A stretch of 64,000 bases of DNA from Prosopocoilus inquinatus (Eukaryota; Arthropoda; Insecta; Coleoptera; Lucanidae), in NCBI GenBank assembly GCA_036172665.1, contig CM069871.1:7192001-7256000 (forward strand). The letters run 5' to 3'. The position numbers and the translations under genes were made by a program. The stretch's first letter is position 1. Each line of letters starts with the position of its first letter. Under the pieces are notes generated by a model. That model searched no databases. It had not been told where the DNA came from and worked only from the letters and a program-made list of their open reading frames with translations. This document shows positions 22,995-34,256 of the stretch, piece after piece.

Positions 22995-24183
22995 AAGAAC
23001 ACGTTACATCACGAGTATGTTTCATGTGTAACAACCACGCATAATTAGAACCATGGAACCTCCCGACTCATAAACAGATAGTGGCGATGAAGTACGTATT
23101 TTAAACTGATTAATTGTTAAGTTTTGTGTTTTGTCAAAACATATTATTAATCCGAAGCAGCCGCCTTGCTTCACGCTGCGCGTTCATAATCGGTTCCAAA
23201 CTTTATTGCCGCAGTATCGAAACTTGGCTTTCGTACAGAAAAAATCCGGCATTGTTAAATTTATATTTAACCGACGCGACGGACGCGAAAATGAACAATT
23301 TTATTTCGGGCCCCGTGCAGTACAAAGCCGGGACGTTTCTCTAAGTATAGAATTTTGCAAAAGAAAAAAAAAAAAACAAAAAAACACAACGACGGAAAAT
23401 TCGGTGCTAACAGCCGTTGGTCGTGGCGCAAGAAAATATGCACATCGACTTCGAAATATGTATTCTCATAATAAAATTCTTGGCTGATGAGAAATAAATT
23501 ATTTATAAATTTTATTTTTGATGCGTCCCCACTTTTCTAACCTGATTTATTTACGTATGTACTCGGACGTAAGCTTTTTTACATGACAGCTTTCAGTCTT
23601 GAGAATTTTTCGTTGCAAAACTCTAATAACGCAGCTTCAAATTTTTATTATATTAAAATTATTCAAAAATTTCTATTGGGCTTTTAGATGTCAAAAGTTT
23701 GAGTAAATAATTTGAAAAGCTTGTACCTATTTGGAAAATACTTTAGTAAGCAAGGATTTATTCCTCAAGTCAAGAAAGAAAGAAAAGAAACGAACTAATT
23801 CATTATAATGTGTAACAAAATGAAATAAATAAAGCGTAGCCTAAGAGAAAAGAAAATAAAATCAAGAACTTAAAAATGGAGAAGATCATGTACAGAGCTT
23901 TCGCATACAATTGAGAGTCATGTGCCTAACTAAGTAACTAAATAGGCAACCAAACATACCTGTGTTGTAAAGCAACAACAAAACAAAATTGACAATAAAT
24001 GCACATAAATTCACTAAATGGTCTTATAGCAAAGGTCACGTGGTTCTTAGTTACATTTGAAGCCTCTGTACAAAAGAGTTTAAAATAATAGCCAGTATTT
24101 GAAAACCTGAGATTAGGATTAAATGACTGTGTTTTTCTTTCTTATTATCATACTTATATATTTTTTCATTTCGATTTATTATT
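22995..24183. other. Non-genic DNA with overlapping open frames
   Basis: Two plus-strand frames overlap at 23114-23344 and 23131-23487 in a locally GC-richer stretch (23150-23470). Neither shows a domain, signal peptide or splice context that I recognise. A GTCACGTG E-box lies at 24035. Confidence 0.45.
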
Positions 24184-24270
24184 CAATGGAATCTCTTTAA
24201 TCCGAACATCCAGTAATCCGAACTGGAAAATCGTGACCTGTTAGTGTTCGGATGAATGAACTGACGAAGC

Positions 24271-24450
24271 TGTAAGTACAAAGTTTTTTTTAATATCGAA
24301 CCGCACAGAAATATATTTTTCATTTAAATTTAAATTTATTTTTATTTTTATTTTTCACTCCTGACGAAGCTATAAATCTATAGCGAAACGTTGAGTGTTT
24401 TTCCTTCATACTTCTGTCCGGTTCGAGATTAAAAAAACTTTGTACTTACA
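24271..24450. mobile_element. 180-bp foldback MITE nested in the Tigger-like element
   Basis: TGTAAGTACAAAGTTTTTTT at 24271 is complementary to the sequence ending at 24450, with arms of about 38 bp that include TCGAACCG and CAGAA. A TGACGAAGCT word lies just outside the left arm and again at about 24363. No clear target duplication is left. Confidence 0.7.
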
Positions 24451-24489
24451 ATTTTCATCGGACAAGAACAAACTTAAAAAAAAATAGGA

Positions 24490-24924
24490 GTATATATTTA
24501 CTGAAAATATAAACATAGAAGCCTATGAGATAACAGATGGCGCTTCGAACAGTTCAATATGACCCTTTTATTTATAGATCGAATTTTTTCTGCAATTGAT
24601 TTAAAAAAAAAAACTAACTTGGACTTAAAATAGAAACGATTAAGATTATCAAAAATTCAAAAATTTCCTTCTGTTATAGGAAATTCAACGGAAATCGTTT
24701 TCACTTTTGGACACCAAATGGCCTTCTGAACGGCTCTTGCATGCATGGATTTTACATTTTCGGTTTAATTAAAAAAAATATATTATTTAGTGAAAATGTG
24801 ATAAAGATAAAAGCGTATTCAAATCGATTAAATTAGTTTTCGCTTTGGGACAATAGATGGCGCCTCAAATAGTTCATACGATGCGATTATTTGCAGCAGC
24901 CGGATCAGTTTTTTCTTTAACTGA
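24490..24924 (-). repeat. Inverted copy of 18966-19400
   Basis: Read on the minus strand, this follows 18966-19400 from end to end. AGTTAAAGAAAAAACT lies near 24910, and CGCCATCTATTGTCCCAAAG, CATGCATGCAAGAGCC and GTTCGAAGCGCC-TCTGTTA follow in the same order. Identity is roughly 90 percent. It sits inside the Tigger-like element, so it was moved or copied there after that element inserted. It carries AGATGGCGC words at 24535 and 24855. Confidence 0.85.
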
Positions 24925-25006
24925 GCCAGTTATCTCTATAGTTCCTCCTCACAAGTACGTAGTCGCATTATATTCATTATAACGCGGATATTTCCCCCCT
25001 CGCTAA

Positions 25007-25102
25007 AATGTCAAAAATAAGACATTTCACACTGAAGTTGAAAGACAAAATTAAGATTAAGAAAGAAGAAATAGAAGTTGGTGTAAGTTACTCCAGTATT
25101 AA
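25007..25102 (+). pseudogene. Tigger/pogo transposase N-terminal HTH remnant
   Basis: From an ATG at 25007, about 32 codons encode a stretch with LKLKDKIKI and then EVGVSYSSIK. This pattern (lysine-rich lead, aliphatic helix, V-S-Y-S-S-I turn) is the start of the CENP-B N-terminal helix-turn-helix of Tigger-type transposases. Full enzymes are about 450-550 residues with a later DDE domain. Here the frame ends within a few codons at an A-run and nothing else of the enzyme survives. Placement between pogo-like ends supports the call. Confidence 0.55.
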
Positions 25103-25321
25103 AAAAAAATAAACAAATTATTATGAAATACGTAACAACGGACAAAAACCCTGGAAACAGAAAAATCTTTAAAAATTAGTGCAAATCCCGAAGTAATAAA
25201 AATGTTTATAAATATGGTTTTTGCAAAATTAACATCTCATTTACGTTTATCCAATAATCCGAAGAATTCGCTAATTCGAACAACTCTACGATTAATTGTT
25301 CGGATTAAAGAGGTTCCAGTG

Positions 25322-26345
25322 TACTATGTACTATTATTATTTTTGCACAAACGATTGGCAACAGATTTTCTTCTCTTCTCCCGAAAGTCCTTCGCTTGTT
25401 CTAATGAATGTTATCTAACGAAAATTTCCAGATCTTGAAATAATACTCTCCTGTTTTATTAATATCGAGTATGGTTGAACGTAAATTAGTTCTATAAATA
25501 ACCAGAGACGTGAAAAGGGACTGGAACTGTTACAGTTCGACCAATGCCACTTGGAAAGACAGGCCAGATTGGAGTGGGGAGCGAGTTCAATTTCGAAGCT
25601 CAATATTTGAGTCACAAATTGAAGTGAATCAATCAGAGGAGATGAAAACCTGTGGCTAAATAAACAAAAAAAAAAAAAATACGTAGGAAGTATGTACTTT
25701 TAATTTATCTGAATTATAAAATATCTCTGACTTTGAACAAGGCAAGGCAAATAGGTTTTAAATGTTGGTTTAATTATAGTGACTTGAGGCTTATTTTCGA
25801 TTTTATGATAAAGAATACAAACTAATGCTGCAATTCTGAACACGATCGTAGGTATCGTAAGGTATTTACGACCTGTACATTTAAATGGCAAGATAATACG
25901 GTACGTAACCATCGTAACGTATTCGATCTCAGAATTACAGAATAATTTAATCAAAATTTAATAATTAAAAGTTGTGTTAGATTAAACTCATGTTGGTTAG
26001 AGCTGGTAATTTTTGAGGAGTTTTTTTGTACGGTAAGAAGAACTGATCTGAAGATCAGTTCTTTTTGCTTCTTATTGGCCAAGAGTTGGAGATGAAATAT
26101 TATTGTATATAAGTTTAATGTGGGAGACATAGTTTTGATGAAAAAGAAACTCATGGTAACAGGTGAGTTTAAGGAAGATTTAGAGGGTCACTGGTAGTGA
26201 CAAAAATGTTACCAAGTGTACCAGTTTAATCGAGACGAAAGTAGGAAATGAAATACTCCCAGTGTATTGCAACAGCCCACGTGACGTACTCAAAACCATC
26301 AAAGATGGCTGTTCAAGAAGAAATTTAAGCGATGACCAACAGAAG
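25322..26345. other. Non-genic DNA with a dispersed repeat and a short hairpin
   Basis: About 25497-25590 on the minus strand resembles 30565-30640 (CTGGCCTGTCTTT, then TTTCACGT-CTGGTT), a dispersed repeat in opposite orientation. A perfect 11-bp hairpin, AGAACTGATCT with its complement, lies at 26039-26062. A GTCACGTG-type E-box is at 26278. No supported gene. Confidence 0.5.
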
Positions 26346-26349
26346 GTAT

Positions 26350-26700
26350 CTATAAATCAGCAGAAAAAAAGGAAGAAACTTAAAAATCAGGAAGAAACAG
26401 CATAGAACAGAAAAATGAATGAGAGAAGAAGTCAGAAGAAGAAAAGAAAAGGCACAAACCTATGTAGTACAACGATTACGTTTCAAAATAAATTGAGGTC
26501 TTGAGGTCAAGATGTTTTTAGGATGGCAAACCAGCAGAAAAAAGGAAGAAACTCAAAAACCAAGAAGAAAGAGAATAGGACAGAAAAATGAACGTAAAAG
26601 AAAACAAAAGCCAGAAGAGAAAAAGGCAAACAAGGCAAAAGCCAGTGCAGAACAAAAACTACGTTTTAAAATAAATTGAGATTAAGGTGTTTTAGGTTTG
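26350..26700. repeat. 174-bp tandem duplication, purine-rich
   Basis: CAGCAGAAAAAAAGGAAGAA at about 26358 recurs at about 26532. The shared downstream words are GACAGAAAAATGAA, TACGTTT and AAAATAAATTGAG. The two copies are about 80 percent alike and rich in A and G. Confidence 0.75.
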
Positions 26701-26944
26701 CCAAATATGTAAAGAAATCCTCTTTTACATTTTATTACAATTTGGTCTGCATGAGAGTCGTTGATTCTTGAGAAGCTAAAAATGAAGTATTGAATAACAG
26801 TTCAAACGTTGATTTGGGTTATTTGCTAAAATAAATCTTGCCCCTAAGATATCCTCAAGAAAAAACGATAAGAACAATGGAAAGCTCTGTGTATGGAAGT
26901 TGAATTGCTTTATCTTCTTTTATGAAACTTTTCTGATCATGAAT

Positions 26945-27326
26945 TTTGCCAATCACATTGACAACAATTTTCCAACTCCTCACATTTATTGATTTTTTTC
27001 TGGCGATGAATCATTTGGGATAGGTTATGTTTCCCCCCAACATTCTCTATTCCTCATCCATTCGGCTATTTCGTTAAAGAATGGCCCAAAATAAAAGAGA
27101 ATTCGACAAAATGTCGAATTCGACAAAATGTCTCTTTTGCCAATCACTTTGACTACAATTTTTCAACTCCATTACATTTATTGAGTTTTTTCTTGCGATG
27201 AATCATTTGGGATAGATTATGTTTCCCCCAAACATTCTCTATTCCTCATCCATTCCGCTATTTCATTAAAGAATGGCCCAAAATAAAAGAGAATTCGACA
27301 TTTTGTTTTATGAATAGTTTGATCTT
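26945..27326. repeat. 191-bp tandem duplication
   Basis: TTGCCAATCAC at 26946 recurs at 27137. The copies share GCGATGAATCATTTGGGATA, CATTCTCTATTCCTCATCCA and GAATGGCCCAAAATAAAAGA. The junction holds ATTCGACAAAATGTCGAAT, a short palindrome that may have seeded the duplication. Confidence 0.9.
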
Positions 27327-27480
27327 AGAGAGAATTGAAAGAGAGAGAGAGAAAAAAGTAAGGAGGTCAACACAAACATTACTTTTTTTCTCAACAATTG
27401 CACAACTTCTGCCGAAATCTTCGAAAATAATCATAAATTACTTTCCCTGATTTATATTTATTTACATGTAGAAATAACAG

Positions 27481-27735
27481 CAGGGCCTTCGAAAAAAAAA
27501 ATCGCCTCCGTTATCGGGCGCGACTGGTGCCGGAGGAGTGGTTTCAAATTTGATTAGCTCGTCACATCAAAAGGCCCAAAACCGCCGTTTGTCCATTGGC
27601 GGAGGCAACCGTCTAATTATTCAGCAAGAGACATCTCCGACATTATCACCGTGCAGTCATATTTTAAGCAGTATCTTCCGCAAGGTCGGCAAGGGTTACA
27701 GGAGACACGAGGACATCGTGACTGGCAGATGCTAA
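27481..27735 (+). CDS. Candidate terminal coding exon, function unknown
   Basis: A frame is open from an AG at 27480 to a stop at 27733-27735, about 84 codons in a patch clearly richer in G+C than its surroundings. The predicted end contains RRLSIGGG (a basic/serine motif of the protein kinase A type), a stretch IFRKVGKGYRRHEDIV, and a C-terminal GRC. AATAAA-like words follow the stop within 20 bases. An acceptor after a T-rich tract (TTTATATTTATTTACATGTAG then AACAGCAG) is plausible but not strong. An A10 run at 27491 could be a length error. I do not recognise the family. No neighbouring exon was found. Confidence 0.35.
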   Translation, partial: QGLRKKKSPPLSGATGAGGVVSNLISSSHQKAQNRRLSIGGGNRLIIQQETSPTLSPCSHILSSIFRKVGKGYRRHEDIVTGRC

Positions 27736-27737
27736 AA

Positions 27738-28180
27738 AAAATAAAAAAATAAATACTTAACAAAGTGGACGACGCAGATGCGCTCCGAGTTGATTCAAAT
27801 TATCAAAAACTAAATGGACCGGAACTATCGGACAAATTATTGCGTAAACGCAACAAATGGCATCTGGCAAGTGTATAACACACATCTAATGTCGTTCGGG
27901 TTTCACTTTGTGTAGTATTAAAACCTAAAGTTATTGCGACATTTCTTAATAAATTATCTGTACATGTAATATTCAATTAAACAAGAATCGTGAGAATGAT
28001 GGATATGATATAAATACAATAAATTTTCATTAGTTTGTTCAATAAGATAATGCAGATCTGTTAAAGATGCCAAAAAAGTACCTCGTGGATGAACTTTTAA
28101 GATGAACAGTTACGACAATGATGAGGCAAGAAAATTTGTACGATACGTTTTGAAAAATTGAAGTAAAACATACCGAAGAG
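27738..28180. other. Non-genic DNA downstream of the candidate exon
   Basis: The first 150 bases are moderately G+C-rich and could be a 3' untranslated region. Nothing else is recognised. Confidence 0.4.
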
Positions 28181-28560
28181 ATGCTCAAGTCCTCTCCATG
28201 AAGTTAACTTCACTAACACTTCAAGGAAACTCATAATGGAGTGGAAGTGAACTTCTCCATGAAGTTCTCCATGAAATTCTCCATGAAGTTTACTTCAAGT
28301 TAACTTCATGGAGAAGATTTGAGCATTTCTTTCTTATTTAAAGTAGCCACTCCATTATGAGTTTCCTTGAAGTGTTAATGAAGTTAAGTAAATAAGAAAG
28401 AAATGCCCAAATCTTCTCCATGAAGTTAACTTGAAATGAACTTCTCCATGAAGTTCTCCATGAACTTCTCTATGAAGTTCACTTCAGGTTAACTTCATGG
28501 AGAAGATTTGAGCATTTCTTTCTTATTTAAATTTCCCACTCCATTCTGGGTTTCCTTCGT
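28181..28560. repeat. Alternating palindrome cluster built on a 12-mer
   Basis: The word TTCTCCATGAAG is repeated head to tail several times at 28252-28290 and again at 28441-28480. Around it, a module of about 40 bp (TTAACTTCATGGAGAAGATT, then TTTCTTTCTTATT) appears in plus orientation at about 28299 and 28489. It appears in minus orientation at about 28181 (partial) and 28390. CACTTCAAGGAAACTCAT at 28218 also pairs with 28360. Two nested foldbacks therefore lie in tandem. Confidence 0.85.
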
Positions 28561-30550
28561 GGGTTTTCTCATATTAAAAGTGTAAGGAATTATTTTCCAA
28601 ATATATCATTAAATAAAAAAAATCAAATAAAAGCACGTAGGATGTTGTCAAAAACAATCAGGAGATCAGATGTTTGTTCAGTCAAATTTGACGAAGAAGA
28701 AGAAGATGATGACACAAGGCAGTTTGTTGATGGACAATTCTGTTTTGACCGAACACGAAACTCCTCGTTTCCTCGCCATTTTCGATAACTAATGCCTTGC
28801 TTGTGTTTCAGGTTTACATGGCCTAAATTAAAATCTTGTTTGTAAATATACCGGATGATTAGAAACGATTGTATGAAGGGATGTCATCAAAAGGCGTCGT
28901 TCTTTGTTTTAATGGTCCTTTGATGTACACTGTTCTAATTATTTTACTAAACCTGTTGCCTATATATCTGCTAACCCCTTTGGTTCTTTTTTTAATTCTA
29001 AGCATCGAATTTCATAATAAATTGGTCCACCTTTTAACTCTTGAAGTTTGAACAAAACTTTTTGAACTGATCCGTTGTAAAATAATTTCATTTCTTCTTG
29101 TTTTATAAACGAAATACTTTTTTGTAATATTTTCGTTTTTTTTTTTTTAAACAGCTCTTTAATGCGATCGCATAAAACTTACTTGCCACTTAGGTGGCCT
29201 TGCGGATATTGCCAAAGTTTTACTTTTTCAAATATACACTGGCAACTTGAAATTCAATAACCTTTGCAATGATGATGTATATCTGCACATATCGCTCACC
29301 CCTGATATATTAACAGGGCGAGGGTGCCTTGAGGGTCTTCATCTTAACAAAGGGAACGCGTCTGGAAACCATGTGTATCTGGATTTTGACACTTATAAAT
29401 CGTATTACCGTTCGATTCGAAACGCGGGCGCTTTATTTATTTTGAATATTTTTGCCTTTGCGCTCGTGTCTCACTTCCATCGAAGCTTTCGAGGGATTTT
29501 AGTGGTGAAGTTCTTTGACTACTTGCGAAGTCTTTTCTTTCCAGAGCGTGCAGAAACAATTACGTTTTGATTTATTCTTTGTTTTTGAGGACGACTTCAT
29601 AAATAATAAAAAAAGAATGAATGGGTGGGTGTAGTTTGTGTGGGTGTAAAAAATGTCATTTTATTTAGATTGCATCGATTGTTATCACGAACACATCACT
29701 AAGAGGGGCTGACAAGGTTCGTATGTACTGTAATACTTGTATGTGTGTGTCATGGTTGACCATGATCCCAAAACAGAGGAATGTAGCAGCAGCAGCAGCA
29801 GCCCATGCCATGCCTAGACAGACAAACACATCACAACTCATTTGTTCATATAAGACACGAGCTTTCCATTTATAGCATCTCGCCGCTTATGACATCCACT
29901 CCACAGTTTAAAAATCAACGACTAATAGATCCACTCGAATTTACAGCACAATTAAACGGTTACGGGAATTCTTTTATTTATATTGTCATTTGTTTAACAT
30001 TTATTACTTAATAAATTCCGTTTTTTATGCTTAGTAAATTTTTCAGATTTATTTCACGTCGGCGATAGTGGCGTCGCCGCCGCGCGAGGAAATCTCGAAT
30101 TATTACTATTATAACATTAAAATATTTTATTCTTGTACGTTAATAACGTAAACAAGTCATGAAATCGGAGTTTAATTCTTCTGTATCAAAGGACGTCAGG
30201 CATTTTGATGGCTGCACTGTTTGTAAATAATTAACATTTTATTTCCAGAGTTCAAATGAATTTGTCAAAGCAATAATGTTTTTCACTCACTGCTTTTACC
30301 GGTGAGTGTTTCTGACAACAAATTCTTCGTGTATGTTCCACAGAGAAATAAACTGCTGATCATTTCTTTAGAAAAAATTGTCGACGTGACAAAAAAATTG
30401 GGAGGTCTTCAGTTGTGTTTATTTTACATTGGCATTTGGAAAATACTAATTGATTGTCATCATTTTCTTATAAGAAAGATATTAGAAAATAGTAAGGGAT
30501 ACAAAATGGTCCGGAATCGTTTCTGTTCCACCAGTGCCTACTAAAAAGAT
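28561..30550. other. Non-genic DNA with a CAG/GCA microsatellite
   Basis: A short GCA run lies at 29788-29805. A 107-codon plus-strand frame at 29247-29570 has no domain or splice support, and the overlapping frame is open too. I see no transposon ends. Confidence 0.45.
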
Positions 30551-32403
30551 TGGGCTTCCACTTCAAACTCTGGCCTGTCTTTAGTAGGCTCTGCCGGATC
30601 GCTTTCGTTTCACGTCCCTGGTTCTTCTGAGTCACGAATGAATTTATTCATTTTTAAGTCAATTAAATAAGTTTAAGTTGTTTTCTCAATCTTCATCTTG
30701 AGAGCAAGTATTCATTTCGTATTTTAAAAATGATTGATTTTACGCTGCCAGCTTGATTGGTGACCAACGAGGAAGATAAAAGACAGATTTTTTTTTAAAT
30801 ATAATTTTAACTTCGAAAAATGAAGAGGAAAGAAATCAAAGAAGAAAAAATGTAACGCAATTTGAAAAGGCACTTGATGAAGTAAGGTATTATGAAATCA
30901 AAATAGTATTGGATAACGTGAATATGAAAGCAAAGGGATGTAGATGGAAACAATTTACATGAAAATATAAGGTGATTCAATCATCCTCAGAAACTCAAAC
31001 GCTGATATAAAACATCGTGTGTCTCAAGTAGATTCAGATTTGAGATTTCAATCAATATTTTGACATGATTTTTAATTTTATGGTCTTCTGAGGATTGCAA
31101 TGTATGTGTACCAAGCAAGTAAAAATTATTTCAGCAAAAGTACTTCATATTGAACATAAATATTAATCAGTTTGGTGGACACTTTAATGAAGCCTTGGTA
31201 GAGAACATCTTATCTTCCCCTGCAACATACAATGAGCCGACAACAGTTTATTAATATTTTTGAATTGATTTTGCCCTTGAAACATCTTTTCAAGTTAGAC
31301 CAATTTATTTATTTTTTTGAAAGAAGTAGTGAAGGTCTACAGCCTCTCCCAGTGAGAAGTTTATATACAACTTCTTTTTAAGTGTAATGAGTACCGGACG
31401 GAATTATGTATTTTGTTCGATTTATTTCGAACGAGGCGGCAACGAGTGTGTGTGCATTGACGCGTCGCTGCAGCGTTGTACGTTTGCCGCTTCGTTGGTA
31501 TTTAATCGAACAAAATATATAATTCCGTTCCGTGGTAATGAGCTTTTTCGGAATGTACTGCTGCGAGCAATAAATTTTGGTCGTCATTAATTGTCTAACT
31601 TGTTAAAAATAAGGATATTGTTGTCTTTATTTTGAATATAAAGAAAATACTGAGAACATTTTTTTTAACTTAATTTATTTTCACACATTCTTTTTATTTA
31701 ACTTTTAAAATTAAAACGCACGTTCTGATTGCTAGTTACAACCAAAAATTAATGCGCGCGACTGTATTGTTTAGTTACACAAATGCTTAGGTTTTCGAGA
31801 AATTTTAATTGTGGATAGAATTACGGCATAACGTAGGTCCGAAAGCTCACCCCTACGGTACCACGGATCTTAAATAGGTATGATATTCAATACAATTATG
31901 GTTTAATTTAATGAATTTATGGAACACACCTTTTATCAGGTTTTGTTTACTTTTAATATTGCTGAATAACGAAAGTTAATCTGCGGAACTATTTCTAACA
32001 ACTCTTATTTATTAATTCTCGAGCTGCCAGCCATTATACGTACTATAGAATTGCATCGTGTAAACATTTTCTGAGTTTACCTAAAGCTGGATGCGTATTT
32101 AAAACTAGATTCAAAACAAAAAAGTATTTGGCAAGCTCAGTGTTAATTACGATAACAGGAATAATTTATTCATATGTTGGCAATAATTAATATAATTAAC
32201 GCCAGATAGCCAATGAAAAACAATGATAAAACTAATTTTGTAAAGTCGTAAGCATTTTACGAATTTTATTTAAATTATTATCGCAGATTTGTTGACGGAA
32301 TAATTTTCTGTGAGCGATCTGTAAATCAAATATCCTCTGATGTACAGGGTGTAATGTAACTAGCGGTAATTGTAATGCATCCTCTATAATAAGGCCAATA
32401 GTT
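30551..32403. repeat. 1.85-kb tandem duplication, copy 1
   Basis: TGGGCTT at 30551 recurs at 32404, and sequence follows without large gaps until CTCTATAATAA (about 32393 and 34250). Differences are scattered single bases and small indels. It includes a 143-bp MITE and a TA-CAGGGTGTAATGTAACTA end at about 32344. No supported gene lies inside. Confidence 0.95.
31392..31534. mobile_element. 143-bp MITE with 8-bp target duplication, copy 1
   Basis: GTAATGAG occurs at 31384-31391 and again at 31535-31542, directly bounding the element. The ends are inverted (ACGGAATTATGTATTTTGTT near 31398 against the right end), with arms of about 45 bp. An 8-bp target duplication is typical of hAT elements. 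Open frames on both strands here (31378-31590) mirror each other because the DNA is palindromic, and they are not genes. Confidence 0.8.
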
Positions 32404-34256
32404 TGGGCTTACACTTCAAACTCTGGCCTGTCTTTAGTAGGCTCTGCCGGGTCGCTTTCGTTTCACGTCCCTGGTTCTTCTGAGTCACGAATGAATTTAT
32501 TCATTTTGAAGTCAATTAAACAAGTTTAAGTTGTTTTCTCAATCTTCATCTTGAGAGAAAGTATTCATTTCGTATTTTAAAAATGATTGATTTTACGCTG
32601 CCAGCTTAATTGGTGACCAACGAGGAAGATAAAAGACAGATTTTTTTTAAATATAATTTTAACTACGAAAAATGAGGAGGAAAGAAATCAAAGAAGAAAA
32701 AATGTAACGCAATTTGAAAAGGCACGTTGATGAAGTAAGGTATTATGAAAACAAAATAGTATTGGATAACGTGAATATGAAAGCAAAGGAATGTAGATGG
32801 AAACAATTTACATGAAAGTATAAGGTGATTCAATCATCCTCAGAAGCCCAAGCGCTGATGTAAAACATCGTGTGTCTCAACTAGATTCAGATTTTAGATT
32901 TCAATCAATATTTTGGACTTGATTTTTAATTTTATGGTCTTCTGAGGATTGCAGTGTATATGTACCAAGCAAGTAACGATTATTTCACCAAAAGTACTTC
33001 ATATTGAACATAAATATAAATCAGTTTGTTGGACACTTAAATGAAGCCTTGGTAGAGAACATCTTATCTTCCCCTGCAACATACAATGAGCCGACAACAG
33101 TTTATTAATATTTTTGAATTGATTTTGCCCTTGAAAAATCTTTTCAAGTTAGACCAATTTATTTATTTTTTTGAAAGATGTAGTGAAGGTCTTCAGCCTC
33201 TCCCAGTGAGAAGTTTATATACAACTTCTTTTTAAGTGTAATGAGTACAGGACGGAATTATGTATTTTGTTCGATTTATTTCGAACGAGGCGGCAACGAG
33301 TGTGTGTGCATTGACGCGTCGCTGCAGCGTTGTACGTTTGCCGCTTCGTTGGTATTTAATCGAACAAAATATATAATTCCGTTCCGTGGTAATGAGCTTT
33401 TTCGGAATGTATTGCTGCGAGCAATAAATTTTGGTCGTCATTGATTGTCTAACTTGTTAAAAATAAGGAGATTGTTGTCTTTATTTTGAATATAAAGAAA
33501 ATACTGCGAACAATTTTTAAAAAATTTAATTTTTTTTCACACATTCTTTTTATTTAACTTTTAAAATTAAAACGCACGTTCTGATTGCTAGTTACAACCA
33601 AAAATTAATGCGCGCGACTGTATTGTTTAGTTACACAAATGCTTAGGTTTTCGAGAAATTTTAATTGTGGATAGAATTACGGCATAACGTAGGTCCGAAA
33701 GCTCACCCCTACGGTACCACGGATCTTAAATAGGTATGATATTCAATACAATTATGGTTTAATTTAATGAATTTATGGAACACACCTTTTATCAGGTTTT
33801 GTTTACTTTTAATATTGCTGAATAACGAAAGTTAATCTGCGGAACTATTTCTAACAACTATTATTTATTAATTCTCGAGCTGCCAGCCATTATATGTACT
33901 ATAGAATTGCGTCGTGTAAACATTTTCTGAGTTTACCTAAAGCTGGATGCGTATTTAAAACTAGATTCAAAACAAAAAAGTATTTGGCAAGCTCAGTGTT
34001 AATTACGATAACAGGAATAATTTATTCATATGTTGGCAATAATTAATATAATTAACGCCAGATAGCCAATGAAAAACAATGATAAAACTAATTTTGTAAA
34101 GTCGTAAGCATTTTACGAATTTAATTTGAATTATTATCGCAGATTTGTTAACGGAATAATTTTCTGTGAGCGATCTCTAAATCAAATATCCTCTGATGTA
34201 CATACAGGGTGTATTGTAACTAGCGGTAATCGCAATGCACCCTCTATAATAAACAC
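32404..34256. repeat. 1.85-kb tandem duplication, copy 2
   Basis: The second copy has a period of 1853-1854 bp and looks about 97 percent identical to copy 1. Near its end the TA-CAGGGTGTATTGTAACTA word is preceded by an extra CATA (34201-34212), a small indel relative to copy 1. Such a pair arises by unequal crossing over or replication slippage. It could also be an assembly effect from two haplotypes. Confidence 0.95.
33246..33388. mobile_element. 143-bp MITE with 8-bp target duplication, copy 2
   Basis: Same element and same GTAATGAG flanks (33238-33245, 33389-33396) in the second 1.85-kb copy. The identical flanks show that the insertion came before the tandem duplication. Confidence 0.8.

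Larger units (their letters stand above)
24184..25321. mobile_element. Decayed pogo/Tigger-like transposon with nested insertions
   Basis: The left end CAATGGAATCTCTTTAATCC at 24184 matches the complement of the right end, CACTGGAACCTCTTTAATCC, finishing at 25321. A second CCGAA-type inverted word lies inside each end. TA follows the right end, while the left flank is TT. The interior holds a transposase N-terminal remnant (25007-25102), a 180-bp foldback (24271-24450) and an inverted copy of the 18966 repeat (24490-24924). Pogo/Tigger elements use TA targets and a CENP-B-like DNA-binding domain, which fits. Confidence 0.7.

Noticed and set aside
22817..23002. Minus-strand frame in the palindrome arm
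   Set aside because: The same sequence is present inverted at about 20765-20940 without a kept start or stop pattern.
29247..29570. 107-codon plus-strand frame
   Set aside because: No domain. A second phase is also open over part of it, and there is no splice or promoter support.
31378..31590. Mirror-image open frames on both strands (also at 33232-33444)
   Set aside because: They lie in a palindromic MITE, which produces matching frames on both strands.
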